From S5-327 sp965116015 (GTDB taxonomy: Bacteria; Chloroflexota; Dehalococcoidia; Lucifugimonadales; Australimonadaceae): a stretch of DNA of 64,000 nucleotides. Positions within the stretch are counted from its first letter, which is position 1, and each line of letters begins with the position of its first letter. The position numbers and the translations under genes are program-made. The stretch lies in contig OZ220477.1 of NCBI GenBank assembly GCA_965116015.1, positions 868,001 to 932,000 of the forward strand. The letters are read 5' to 3'. Of the stretch, positions 1 to 7,400 are shown in pieces. The notes beneath the pieces are model-generated. The model was not told the DNA's origin, did not search any database, and saw nothing but the letters and a program-made list of their open reading frames with translations.

Positions 1-494
1 GCCCGCACTGGCGCGCCGGAAGGGTCGCCTGTCATGCCCATCACGCCGGCGTAGGCCTGCACGGTTGCGTCGAGCGCTGCCCGGTCGCGTCCCCGCCCCG
101 TGAGTCCGAATCCTGAGATAGAGCAGGCGATGACGCGCGAGTTGATCTGCCGGAGCGCTGGATAGTCGATGCCAAGCCGCTCGGTAACGCCGGGGCGGTA
201 GTTATCAATCACGACATCCGCCCATCGCGTCAGATCGACGAACACTTCCTTGCCAGCGGCGCTGCGAAGATCGACAACGACGCCGCGCTTGTTGCGCTGC
301 AGGTTCATGATGTGCGGCGTGAGCGAGCCCATCATCAGGCTTGGGTCGCCTCCGTCAAACCTGCGGGCGCTCTCGCCGCCGGGCGGCTCCACTTTGATGA
401 CATCGGCTCCGAAGTCGCCGAGTATCGCCGCGGCGAACGGGCCGGAGACAATCGTCGTGAGGTCGATTACGTGAAGACCCTGGAGCGCTTGCAT
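1..494 (-). CDS. Family III (CaiB/BaiF) CoA-transferase, N-terminal part
   Basis: Reading the minus strand from an ATG at 494 gives an open frame that runs off the window start, so only the first ~164 residues are visible. They show the family III hallmarks: an N-terminal ALQGLHVIDLTTIVSGPFAA segment, the GADVIKVEPPGGE motif and the NLQRNKRGVVVDL motif, as in the second family member at 57519-58706. The catalytic Asp falls near the truncated end: the usual GYD context reads RAALDAT here. Such enzymes move CoA between acyl groups. A GTG lies directly before the ATG and no clear Shine-Dalgarno is seen. It lies last in a minus-strand series after the HbpS-like gene, 242 bp away, so it may have its own promoter. 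The acyl substrate cannot be told from sequence. Confidence 0.9.
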   Translation of the reverse strand, partial: MQALQGLHVIDLTTIVSGPFAAAILGDFGADVIKVEPPGGESARRFDGGDPSLMMGSLTPHIMNLQRNKRGVVVDLRSAAGKEVFVDLTRWADVVIDNYRPGVTERLGIDYPALRQINSRVIACSISGFGLTGRGRDRAALDATVQAYAGVMGMTGDPSGAPVR

Positions 495-572
495 CACGAT
501 TGGGGAGGGCTGAGAGCAGTGATAGGACAGCGGCAGAGCGCAGGGTGGGAGTCTCATCGCTCGGCAGGGTTC

Positions 573-600
573 AGTATACCAGCTGGAGTATACCAGCTGG
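573..600. repeat. Perfect 14-bp tandem duplication
   Basis: AGTATACCAGCTGG occurs twice head to tail (573-586 and 587-600). Each unit contains the palindromes GTATAC and CAGCTG. It sits between the HbpS-like gene and the CoA-transferase gene, about 80 bp upstream of the latter start, where an operator could lie. No binding protein can be assigned. Confidence 0.7.
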
Positions 601-629
601 GGGATGCGAACTCGGCAACCGGCGCTTGC

Positions 630-657
630 GCTTAGCTTGCACAAGGCCAAGCTGAGC
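630..657. other. Hairpin-forming inverted repeat, possible terminator without U-tract
   Basis: GCTTAGCTTG (630-639) can pair with CAAGCTGAGC (648-657) across an 8-nt loop, with one G-U pair when read as plus-strand RNA (an A-C mismatch on the minus strand). It lies just downstream of the minus-strand HbpS-like gene. No T-run follows, so a terminator role is only a suggestion. Confidence 0.35.
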
Positions 658-736
658 CCTTCCTTGCGTCTCACAATCCGGAGCGTTCGCTCCAAGACGC
701 CAGGGGGGACTGCTGCGATGTGGGAATCTCCGATTC

Positions 737-1138
737 TTAGAGGGCGTCGGCGCCGGCCTGCGCAACCTGTTCATCCACGTCAGGCGGACCGCCGCCCGCG
801 CCGATAGCGCCAACGAGTCGACTGCCTTTGTAGAGCGGCACTGCTCCTTGCACCCAGGTGATGCGTCCGCCGTAGAGATCGCGCACTGTGTCGAGCAACG
901 CTTGAGGGAACCGCGACGCGGCGACGCCGCTAGGCGTTCCCTTGGTTACAGCTGTGGCGACCGCCTTGCCGCGTACGACGTCGGGGGTAAAGGGGTTCGT
1001 GCCATCCATACGTTCAGAAGCGACCAGGCTGGTCTGCAGGTCAACGACGGCGATGGCCATAGCGAAGCCGAGTTCCGCCGCTTTGGCGATGGCGGCGCGA
1101 ATAACTCGTCGTGCTTCATCCAGTGTGATGTCGCTCAT
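737..1138 (-). CDS. HbpS/GlcG-type (DUF336) small heme/cofactor-binding-like protein
   Basis: About 133 residues, a normal length for the GlcG/HbpS family. Visible family features are the N-terminal LDEARRVIRAAIAKAAELG helix, the strand AIAVVDLQTSLVASERMDG and the C-terminal GAIGAGGG segment. Members include heme-binding HbpS and the accessory GlcG; many are encoded next to catabolic oxidoreductases and their exact role is unknown. Start choice: AGGAGG lies 7 nt before the ATG at 1138 and only 4 nt before a GTG at 1141, so the ATG is preferred. The start overlaps the stop of the upstream PEP-mutase-family gene (GTGATGA), which indicates translational coupling. Confidence 0.85.
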   Translation of the reverse strand: MSDITLDEARRVIRAAIAKAAELGFAMAIAVVDLQTSLVASERMDGTNPFTPDVVRGKAVATAVTKGTPSGVAASRFPQALLDTVRDLYGGRITWVQGAVPLYKGSRLVGAIGAGGGPPDVDEQVAQAGADAL

Positions 1139-2001
1139 CACGCAACCTCCTGCGGCGTTGCGTACCGCTGTTCGAGCTCGACGATCTCGGCGAGGCCGAG
1201 GGCGTTGGCTATCGACATACGGAGCTCGCCGCCCGATCCATAGCGGTCGAGCGCCGAGATGCGTCCGCTCTGGCGCAACTCTGTCATCATCTCCTTGATG
1301 ATGGGGTAAAGCGAGAAGACAGGCCCGCGGTGGACCTGGAGACGGAATCCGAGGCGCTCGACCTCCGCCGGGTCGGCTTCGCCGTTGTACATACGAGGGA
1401 GATCGCCGAGACGTTCGGCAAACTTGGCGAGGTCGTCGGGGGCGCGGACGCCGTCGACGAACACAAGGTCGGCGCCCGCCTCCACGAACGCCCTGCAGCG
1501 GAGCTCAACGTCGTCCCATCCGTTGACGGCCAGGGCGTCGGTTCGGGCAATGATCACGAAATCGGGGTCGGCGCGGGCATCGACGGCAGAGCGCACTTTG
1601 GCCGCCGCCTCGGCTACAGGAATGACCTCTTTGCCGTCGAAGAAGCCGCACTTCTTGGGCGCGACCTGATCCTCGATGTGAATGCCGGCGACGCCTGCTC
1701 GTTCATATTCGCGCACAGTGCGCCGCACGTTGATGGCATTGCCGTAGCCAGTGTCGGCGTCGGCGACCACCGGAACGCTGACAGCGGCAGCGATGTAGGC
1801 CGCGTTCTGCGCCATCTCGGTCTGCGTCAGCAGACCAACATCCGGGAGCCCCTTCGACATAGACGCGCCAAATCCGGACATATACACAGCGTCGAACCCT
1901 GCTTCCTCGGCTATCCGCGCGGTGAACCCGTCGTAGGTGAACGGCGCCAGCAGCAAGCGGTCGGCTGCGAGTAGTTCGCGGAGACGCGTGGTTGCTTGCA
2001 T
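1138..2001 (-). CDS. Isocitrate lyase/PEP mutase family enzyme (2-methylisocitrate lyase or oxaloacetate-decarboxylase like)
   Basis: 287 residues, the usual size for the short ICL/PEPM superfamily. Visible are the substrate/Mg loop DADTGYGN, GIHIEDQ and the active-site loop APKKCGF. In isocitrate and methylisocitrate lyases the loop is K(K/R)CGH; here Phe replaces the His, so the true reaction may differ (C-C lyase or hydrolase on a 2-oxoacid or malate-like substrate). IIARTDA and the following Glu/Asp strands complete the TIM barrel. Its start lies 4 nt after the 79-aa gene stop and its stop overlaps the HbpS-like start, so these three form one transcript. Together with the downstream CoA-transferase it suggests carboxylic-acid catabolism. 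Confidence 0.85.
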   Translation of the reverse strand: MQATTRLRELLAADRLLLAPFTYDGFTARIAEEAGFDAVYMSGFGASMSKGLPDVGLLTQTEMAQNAAYIAAAVSVPVVADADTGYGNAINVRRTVREYERAGVAGIHIEDQVAPKKCGFFDGKEVIPVAEAAAKVRSAVDARADPDFVIIARTDALAVNGWDDVELRCRAFVEAGADLVFVDGVRAPDDLAKFAERLGDLPRMYNGEADPAEVERLGFRLQVHRGPVFSLYPIIKEMMTELRQSGRISALDRYGSGGELRMSIANALGLAEIVELEQRYATPQEVA

Positions 2002-2005
2002 CGCG

Positions 2006-2245
2006 TCATTCCTCCAAGAGTTCGGCGAGGCCGGCCTTCAGAGCAGGCAGCCATTCGTCGAGCGGAGCCGAGAGCGGGAGCACAATCTCGATGACATCCC
2101 GCTTCATCATGCCGCCGCCGCCCCTGCCCCATCTGCCTGGGTCTTCCTTGCCAAGCTCGACGTTGATGGCTTCTCTATCGATTCCAAGCTCGTCCGTTAT
2201 CTCGTAGACCCTGGCCATATCTTCCATGGAGATTATATCGTCCAC
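2006..2245 (-). CDS. Unknown 79-aa protein leading the PEP-mutase-family operon
   Basis: I do not recognise this protein. A GTG start at 2245 is preceded by AGGAGAGG at 4-nt spacing; an in-frame ATG further upstream lacks this signal. The product begins VDDIISMEDMARVYEITDEL, carries a Gly-rich turn (RWGRGGGG) in the middle and ends in an acidic, Leu-rich helix (APLDEWLPALKAGLAELLEE). It has no membrane segment or metal motif. The 4-nt gap to the PEP-mutase-family start implies co-translation, so it may be a small partner or regulator of that enzyme. Confidence 0.7.
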   Translation of the reverse strand: MDDIISMEDMARVYEITDELGIDREAINVELGKEDPGRWGRGGGGMMKRDVIEIVLPLSAPLDEWLPALKAGLAELLEE

Positions 2246-2369
2246 GCAACCTCTCCTTACAGCAAAACTGTCCGGCAGTCGGCCCAAGCTCCTCAGAAGC
2301 CTGGAGGGACGGACGCCAACGAGGCGCGCTAAAGGTCAGCGGCGCCTCCATGATAAGAAAGAGCTTACC

Positions 2370-3620
2370 TCACCATACTTTGACGGCGCCGTAGACGCCG
2401 TCGAACCCTGGGGACGCCCCGACTTCGCCGCGCCGGGCGCGGAGGACGCCCTCGGCGACACGCTCTCCTGCGACCGCGGCAATCTCCGACGCTTCGGCGG
2501 CGGTGAGGACGTGGACTTCCGACCCGACGCCCTCGATAACGTTAAGGTAGGCGGCGCGAACCGATCTGGCGGCGACGCGCCGCTCCTGCGATTGGGCGAT
2601 GATTTCCTCCAGCGGGAGCAGGCGCCTGAACGGCGGACGCGCCCTTTCCGAATCGTGGAGCAAGCCGTCTTGCAATTGCGAGATTTCGGGCTCAGCCCGC
2701 GCGGAGAGCGCCTCGATGCGATGCAGCACTCCGAGCGTGAGGTTGCGTCCGCACGCAGGGCAGCGGTCGCCGCGCTCCAGCGTCTCCGCGGGATGCTGAC
2801 AGACACCGCATTTGCGGTGGCCGTCGTAGTGGTACTTCCCTTCCAGCGGGTAGAACTCGGCAGTCCACTCGACGCGGTTGTTCCGCAGCGCGTCGATGAG
2901 ACTGTCGTAGCCAGGTTCGCCGGGGAAGACGGTCAGCTCTCTCCCCAAACGCGGGGCAGAGTGCGCGTCGGAAAAGGAAACGAGCGTGCGGCTGTCGAGC
3001 TCGGGGACGCGCCAGTTCATTGCTGGATCGCTTGACAGCCCGGTCTCGACGGCATGGATGTGGGGGGCCATATCGAGGAAGCAGTCCTGGAGCGAGTCAA
3101 ACCCTCCGCGCGAGCCATATACGCCGAACCATGGCGTCCAGGCGTGGGCGGGAATCACTTCGCAAAGCGGGCTCGCGGTGAGCGCGGCCTCAACGGCGTC
3201 GCGGCCCGATAGGCGGAGCGTGGGTCGCCCATCTGCGTCCAGGGGGCCGTAGGGCTCAAGGGCCGCGCGTAGGCGTTCAACTGCCCTAAAGTCGGGGGCA
3301 AGAACGAGCAAGTGCAGGCGTCGGCCTCGCCCTGCGCTTGGATAGACGCAGCTGATCTCTGTGCCCAGGACAAAGCGCGGCGGCGCGGCGGAGACTGCCG
3401 GAACACGGAGGCTCTCTGGCGCAAGGTCGAAGAGTCCATCGCCGGCAGGGCGCAGCTGCTCTTGCAAGCGGGCAAGCCAGGCTGGGTGCGTGAAGTCGCC
3501 GCAGGCGAGGAGCGCGGCTCCCTTCGCGGCTCCCCACCATGTCAGTTCTGACAGCGAGAGCTTGGGGCTAACGCCCATAGCGTAGGGCGAGTGCAAGTGG
3601 AGATCGGCAGCGTAGCTCAT
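2370..3620 (-). CDS. Endonuclease Q (EndoQ)-like PHP-domain DNA repair nuclease
   Basis: 416 residues from the ATG at 3620; a longer upstream start (3671) adds an unlikely Arg/Pro-rich leader. The protein starts with the PHP metal motif DLHLH (residues 6-10), followed by ACGDFTHPAWLARL, GTEISCVY, IPAHAWTPWFGVYG (about 156-169) and SFSDAHSAPRLGRE (about 215-228), all at the positions expected for EndoQ. A Cys4 zinc site is visible at residues 271, 274, 287 and 290. EndoQ, characterised in Thermococcales, cuts 5-prime of deaminated bases (deoxyuridine, deoxyinosine) and abasic sites. Bacterial copies are scattered. The gene stands alone, divergent from the acetolactate synthase gene, with a -10-like TACACT 8 nt before the ATG and no Shine-Dalgarno, which suggests a leaderless mRNA. 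Confidence 0.85.
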   Translation of the reverse strand: MSYAADLHLHSPYAMGVSPKLSLSELTWWGAAKGAALLACGDFTHPAWLARLQEQLRPAGDGLFDLAPESLRVPAVSAAPPRFVLGTEISCVYPSAGRGRRLHLLVLAPDFRAVERLRAALEPYGPLDADGRPTLRLSGRDAVEAALTASPLCEVIPAHAWTPWFGVYGSRGGFDSLQDCFLDMAPHIHAVETGLSSDPAMNWRVPELDSRTLVSFSDAHSAPRLGRELTVFPGEPGYDSLIDALRNNRVEWTAEFYPLEGKYHYDGHRKCGVCQHPAETLERGDRCPACGRNLTLGVLHRIEALSARAEPEISQLQDGLLHDSERARPPFRRLLPLEEIIAQSQERRVAARSVRAAYLNVIEGVGSEVHVLTAAEASEIAAVAGERVAEGVLRARRGEVGASPGFDGVYGAVKVW

Positions 3621-3628
3621 ACGGGCGA

Positions 3629-3634
3629 AGTGTA
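3629..3634 (-). promoter_or_regulatory. Putative -10 element for a leaderless EndoQ transcript
   Basis: The minus strand reads TACACT 8 nt upstream of the EndoQ ATG at 3620, so transcription would begin at or next to the start codon. No convincing -35 box was found. Confidence 0.35.
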
Positions 3635-3733
3635 CAGGGCGGCTGGCGGATTTCGCCGGAGCGCGCGGCATCCAGCGCCGAGGGTTCGGCGCGTCGGCGG
3701 ATTATTCGCAGGACGATGCGCATTGTGGTTTTG

Positions 3734-3762
3734 TTGACGCCCGCGGGAGCGCTGAGTAACAT
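3734..3762 (+). promoter_or_regulatory. Putative sigma-70 promoter of the acetolactate synthase gene
   Basis: TTGACG (3734-3739) and TAACAT (3757-3762) are separated by exactly 17 nt in the 272-bp divergent region between EndoQ and the acetolactate synthase gene. The implied leader is about 120 nt. I see no Val/Leu/Ile-rich leader peptide in it. Confidence 0.5.
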
Positions 3763-3892
3763 CTTGGATAGCTGTGTCGCGAAGGGCATCTAAGGGACGC
3801 AGCCGCTCGCGGAAGGGCGCTGCAACGCTTGGCTCGCCAAGCTGTCTGGCTCCCCTCGCGCAAAGCGCCAGCTGCACAGGACAAACGTCAGT

Positions 3893-5620
3893 ATGCGCAC
3901 CATCGGGGCTAACGCTGTTTGCGAATCCCTTCTGCGAGAAGGCGTCTCGGTTCTTTTCGGCCACCCAGGCGGGGCGATCCTGCCCTTCTACGACGCGCTG
4001 TTTCACTATCCTCAGTTGCGGCATGTGCTCGTGCGTCATGAGCAGGCGGCTGCGCATGCCGCCGAGGCGTACTCGCGCCTCACTGGGCGCGTCGGCGTAT
4101 GCGTAGCGACATCGGGCCCGGGCGCGACGAATCTGATGACGGGCCTCGCCGCCGCCAAGATGGACTCCACGCCGCTGGTCGCCATTACAGGCCAGGTCGC
4201 GCGACCGTTCCTCGGCACCGAGGCGTTTCAGGAGTGCGACACCATCGGCATGGCCGCGCCTGTGGTGAAGAAGGCGTATCTTGTTATGCGTCCCGAGGAC
4301 ATCGGGCCCATCATTCAGGAGGCGTTCCGCGTAGCGCAGGAGGGACGCCCCGGACCAACGCTCGTGGACCTGCCCAAGGATGTGCAGGCGGCAACGTTCG
4401 AGTTCGAGCCTCTCGAGCGGAGCTGCGCGCCCCAGCCGCGCCGGGCTGCGGGCGAGGCGGAGATTCGCGAGGCGGCCCGCCTCCTCAATGCAGCCAAGTC
4501 GCCTCTGCTCGTAGCAGGCCGCGGCGTCCACATCTCGCAGGCGTGGAACGAGATGCTCGAACTGGCCGAGAAGGCGAATCTCCCAGCGCTCAACACGCTG
4601 CACGGGACGTCGGCGTTCCCTCGTCATCACAGGCTGGGGTACGGCATGCTTGGGATGCACGGGATGTACTGCAACAATGTGGCGACGAACGAGGCGGATG
4701 TCATCTTCGGCGTTGGGATGCGGTTCGACGATCGGGTCATTGGCAGGCCGGGGACGTTTGGGCCGAACGCCGACATAATTCACCTCGACATCGAGCCCTC
4801 GCACATCGGCAAGAATGTTCCTTCCACTATCGGCTTGGTCGGCGATGTGAAGAAGACGCTCGAGGCGCTGACGCCTCTTGTGGCCGCGCGCGATCGAGCG
4901 GAGTGGCTTGGACGTATGCGCGATCTCGAGCGCGGGCATCCGAGCCTCGACGTGCCTGACTCCGAGGCTGTCACGCCTCAGCATGTGCTGCGCGAGTTGA
5001 ACAAGATTGTGGAGCACAGCGAAGAGCCGGTAGTTGTTACTGGCGTAGGTCAGCACCAGATGTGGGCCGCCCAGTTTATGTTCATGCCCACGCTCAATTC
5101 GTTCGTGTCGTCCGGGGGGCTTGGCGTGATGGGTTTCGAGACGCCGGCCGTCATCGGCGCGCAGGTGGCGCGTCCGAACGCTACGGTGTGGGGCGTCTGC
5201 GGAGACGGCGGTTTTCAGATGACGCTGCAAGAGCTGGCGACGATTACGCAGGAGCGCCTGCCGGTGAAGCTGTGCATTATGAACAATGGCTACTTGGGCA
5301 TGGTTCGGCAGTGGCAGGAGCTTTTCTACGATCACCACTACAAGTCTGTGGCGATGAGCAGCCCCGACTATGTGAAGCTGGCCGAAGCCTACGGCATCGC
5401 GGCGTGCAAGGTGACGGCCAAGGACGAGGTGGGGCTGGCTCTTGCGCGGGCGGCGCAACACCCCGGCGCGTACCTCATTGATTTCCAGGTGGCTCCGGAG
5501 GAGAACGTCTATCCGATGGTGCCTCCGGGCGCCTCCCTTGCCGAGACGGTCGAGGATCCGCGAGTTATCCACTACCGCGAGCCTGTTCACGTTGTAGAAG
5601 GCCTCGTCTCCTACCCATAA
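3893..5620 (+). CDS. ilvB: Acetolactate synthase large subunit-like, TPP-dependent enzyme
   Basis: 575 residues, typical of the catalytic subunit of acetohydroxyacid synthase, which condenses pyruvate with pyruvate or 2-oxobutyrate for branched-chain amino acids. The N-terminal pyrimidine-binding domain has the catalytic Glu50 in VRHEQAAAH, followed by SGPGATN, LVAITGQV and the family RPGPTLVDLPKD. The central FAD-type domain holds GVGMRFDDRV. The C-terminal domain carries the diphosphate/Mg motif GDGGFQ (437 on) and the paired Asn at 464-465. No ilvN regulatory subunit follows, so the partner is elsewhere or the enzyme is a paralogue acting on another 2-oxoacid (for example glyoxylate carboligase or sulfoacetaldehyde-type). 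The ATG at 3893 has only a weak ribosome-binding site. Confidence 0.85.
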   Translation: MRTIGANAVCESLLREGVSVLFGHPGGAILPFYDALFHYPQLRHVLVRHEQAAAHAAEAYSRLTGRVGVCVATSGPGATNLMTGLAAAKMDSTPLVAITGQVARPFLGTEAFQECDTIGMAAPVVKKAYLVMRPEDIGPIIQEAFRVAQEGRPGPTLVDLPKDVQAATFEFEPLERSCAPQPRRAAGEAEIREAARLLNAAKSPLLVAGRGVHISQAWNEMLELAEKANLPALNTLHGTSAFPRHHRLGYGMLGMHGMYCNNVATNEADVIFGVGMRFDDRVIGRPGTFGPNADIIHLDIEPSHIGKNVPSTIGLVGDVKKTLEALTPLVAARDRAEWLGRMRDLERGHPSLDVPDSEAVTPQHVLRELNKIVEHSEEPVVVTGVGQHQMWAAQFMFMPTLNSFVSSGGLGVMGFETPAVIGAQVARPNATVWGVCGDGGFQMTLQELATITQERLPVKLCIMNNGYLGMVRQWQELFYDHHYKSVAMSSPDYVKLAEAYGIAACKVTAKDEVGLALARAAQHPGAYLIDFQVAPEENVYPMVPPGASLAETVEDPRVIHYREPVHVVEGLVSYP

Positions 5621-5785
5621 GCCAGACTGGCCCCTGGCTGCACGCCCGTGGCCAGCCTGTTGCCTTTCCTGCTGTTGTTTGTGTATGCCCAGCCTCCGGA
5701 CGCAGGCCGCGGCAAGAGCAATCGCCAAATTTCTGTGCGGGGAACCGCGCGAATCCTGTGGAAAACGGGGACTTCATCTGGCCTT

Positions 5786-6184
5786 TCATTGAGGGTAGTG
5801 GCGGAGTTCGATGGTCACGCCCTCCGGACCTCTCACGTAGGACGACTCTCCCCTACCCTGCGCGCCCCAGCGGGACTGCTTTGGCCCCGGCGACAGACCG
5901 AACGCCTCTACGAGCGCGAGCGTTTCGTCCAATGCGCCAGGCTCGAGCACGAGGCAGAAGTGGTCAAGCAGCTGCCCAGCATCATCAGCCGGAGCGGCGT
6001 CCAGGGGAAAGAGGTCGATAATGGTGTGCGCGGTCAGCCGCACGGAGGGGAAGCGGACTTCGCCGCGCCGCCATTCTTCGATGCGGTCGCCCACAAGGCC
6101 AAGTACGCCCTGGTAGAAGGCTAGCGAGCGCTCGACATCGGGCGTTTTCAGAACGATGTGGTCCAGTCCTGCAACTTTTGTCAT
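5786..6184 (-). CDS. VOC (glyoxalase/extradiol dioxygenase fold) family protein
   Basis: 132 residues with paired beta-alpha-beta-beta-beta modules. GLDHIVLKTPDVERSLAFYQ opens the first module and carries the His ligand; the second ends in VRGPEGVTIELRHY with the Glu ligand. The central LDHFCLVL strand supplies another His. This is a single-domain metal-dependent VOC protein (lyase, isomerase or resistance type), with no specific substrate predicted. The ATG at 6184 has a strong GGAGGAGA site. It is monocistronic and divergent from the metallo-beta-lactamase-fold gene. Confidence 0.85.
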   Translation of the reverse strand: MTKVAGLDHIVLKTPDVERSLAFYQGVLGLVGDRIEEWRRGEVRFPSVRLTAHTIIDLFPLDAAPADDAGQLLDHFCLVLEPGALDETLALVEAFGLSPGPKQSRWGAQGRGESSYVRGPEGVTIELRHYPQ

Positions 6185-6294
6185 GACTCTCCTCCTGTGG
6201 AGATGGTATGGCGTCTGTGGCGGAGCCGCGCTGCCAGTCGGCGGGCTTGCGCCGGCTTTCGTCGCCGACGCGCGGAACCTTCACGCAATTGGCC

Positions 6295-6316
6295 TCGCAT
6301 AGAGCTCGCATAGAGA
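6295..6316. repeat. 11-bp tandem direct repeat
   Basis: TCGCATAGAGC (6295-6305) is followed directly by TCGCATAGAGA (6306-6316), one mismatch. It lies about 20 bp upstream of the candidate -35 box at 6337, a position that would suit an activator site. Confidence 0.55.
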
Positions 6317-6336
6317 CCGAGGCTTCGCCGCCCCAA

Positions 6337-6366
6337 TTGACAGCCGCCGAGGATGCTCTGTAGGGT
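6337..6366 (+). promoter_or_regulatory. Candidate promoter of the MBL-fold gene
   Basis: A perfect -35 hexamer TTGACA (6337-6342) is followed after 18 nt by a poor -10 hexamer TAGGGT (6361-6366). It would drive the MBL-fold gene with a leader of about 160 nt. Confidence 0.35.
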
Positions 6367-6531
6367 AGCCGCTAGCGCTTGGGAGAGTCTTGGCTTGGGG
6401 GCCAATCTTGTCGCTTGACCATTCTGGCGTACGGCGCTGTGCGCGCAGAGCTTCGCTGGCGCACCGTGCTGTGCAAAGCCTCTGAGGGCGGCATACGCAA
6501 CGGGGAGCATCCAACCGCTACGGGGTTCCGT

Positions 6532-7365
6532 ATGACAGGTAGAACGGAAGTGCACATCATTTCGGACGGCGCCTTCAAGGTGGACGGAGGCGTTCTGTTC
6601 GGTCAAGCGCCGAAGAGCGAGTGGCAGAATTGGATGCCCGCCGACCGCCGCAACCGCGTCAGCCTGGGACTGAATTGCCTTCTGGTGCGCCGCGGGGAGA
6701 AGAACTATCTTGTGGACACCGGCATCGGCAGCAAGCATACGGAGGAGGATCAGAACGCCTACGGCTTCTCCAAGGGGAAGCTCCTGAGCGAGTTGCGGGC
6801 GCACGGGCTGACTGCGCAGGACATACATGGCGTTGTGCTGACCAGCCTGCACTTCGAGCATACAGGCGGGTGCACTCGGGTGAACCGTCGGGGAGAGCTG
6901 GCGCCAACCTTCCCCAAGGCCACGTACTTCGTGCAGCGGGAGGCGCTGGAGGAGGCTGTCTCCCCCACCGAGCGCGGGATCAACGGGTTCGAGGCCGACG
7001 ACTTCGTTCCCTTGCGCCAGAAGGGCAGGCTCGAGGTCATCGACGGCGAGGCGGTCATTGCGCCCGGGCTGCAGGCGCGGCTGGCCGGCGGGCCTTATCA
7101 GGGGCACCAAATCGTTCTCGTTGCTCATGGAGGAGAGCGCGTTGCCGTGCTCGGCGATCTGGCGCCGACGCCCTATCACTTGCGGCTCGACGTCATTGCT
7201 GCAAGCGACCGTCAGCCGGAGGAGACGCTCGAAGTGAAGCGGAAGATACTGAGCGAGGCGGTGCAGGAGGGCTGGCTGCTTATCTTCAGCCACGGCGTGA
7301 ATGAGAAGGCAGGGTACCTGCAAGACATGTCTGGAAAGCTGAGACTGCGGCCAGTGGCGCTGTAG
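6532..7365 (+). CDS. Metallo-beta-lactamase-fold protein with altered metal motif
   Basis: 277 residues from the ATG at 6532, where similarity to MBL proteins begins (TEVHIISDGAFKVDGGVLFG). The preceding in-frame codons look non-coding. NCLLVRRGEKNYLVDTGIG is the typical second strand of quorum-lactonase/AttM-like members. The metal motif, usually THLHFDHAGG, reads TSLHFEHTGG, so the first His is Ser and the Asp is Glu. A GDLAPTPYHL segment and a late SHGVNE His remain. The region around GGPYQGHQIVLV corresponds to the third His. The fold call is firm; hydrolase activity is uncertain because two of the motif positions differ. A bias towards single-metal binding is possible. Confidence 0.8.
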   Translation: MTGRTEVHIISDGAFKVDGGVLFGQAPKSEWQNWMPADRRNRVSLGLNCLLVRRGEKNYLVDTGIGSKHTEEDQNAYGFSKGKLLSELRAHGLTAQDIHGVVLTSLHFEHTGGCTRVNRRGELAPTFPKATYFVQREALEEAVSPTERGINGFEADDFVPLRQKGRLEVIDGEAVIAPGLQARLAGGPYQGHQIVLVAHGGERVAVLGDLAPTPYHLRLDVIAASDRQPEETLEVKRKILSEAVQEGWLLIFSHGVNEKAGYLQDMSGKLRLRPVAL

Positions 7366-7400
7366 CGCGCTCCTCTGCCCCGCGGCGAGCCAGAACTCTA

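Larger units (their letters stand above)
6185..6531. other. 347-bp divergent intergenic region
   Basis: This separates the minus-strand VOC gene from the plus-strand MBL-fold gene. It holds an 11-bp tandem repeat (6295-6316) and a candidate plus-strand promoter (6337-6366). The rest has no supported coding feature, although the MBL reading frame is open back to 6379. Confidence 0.5.
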
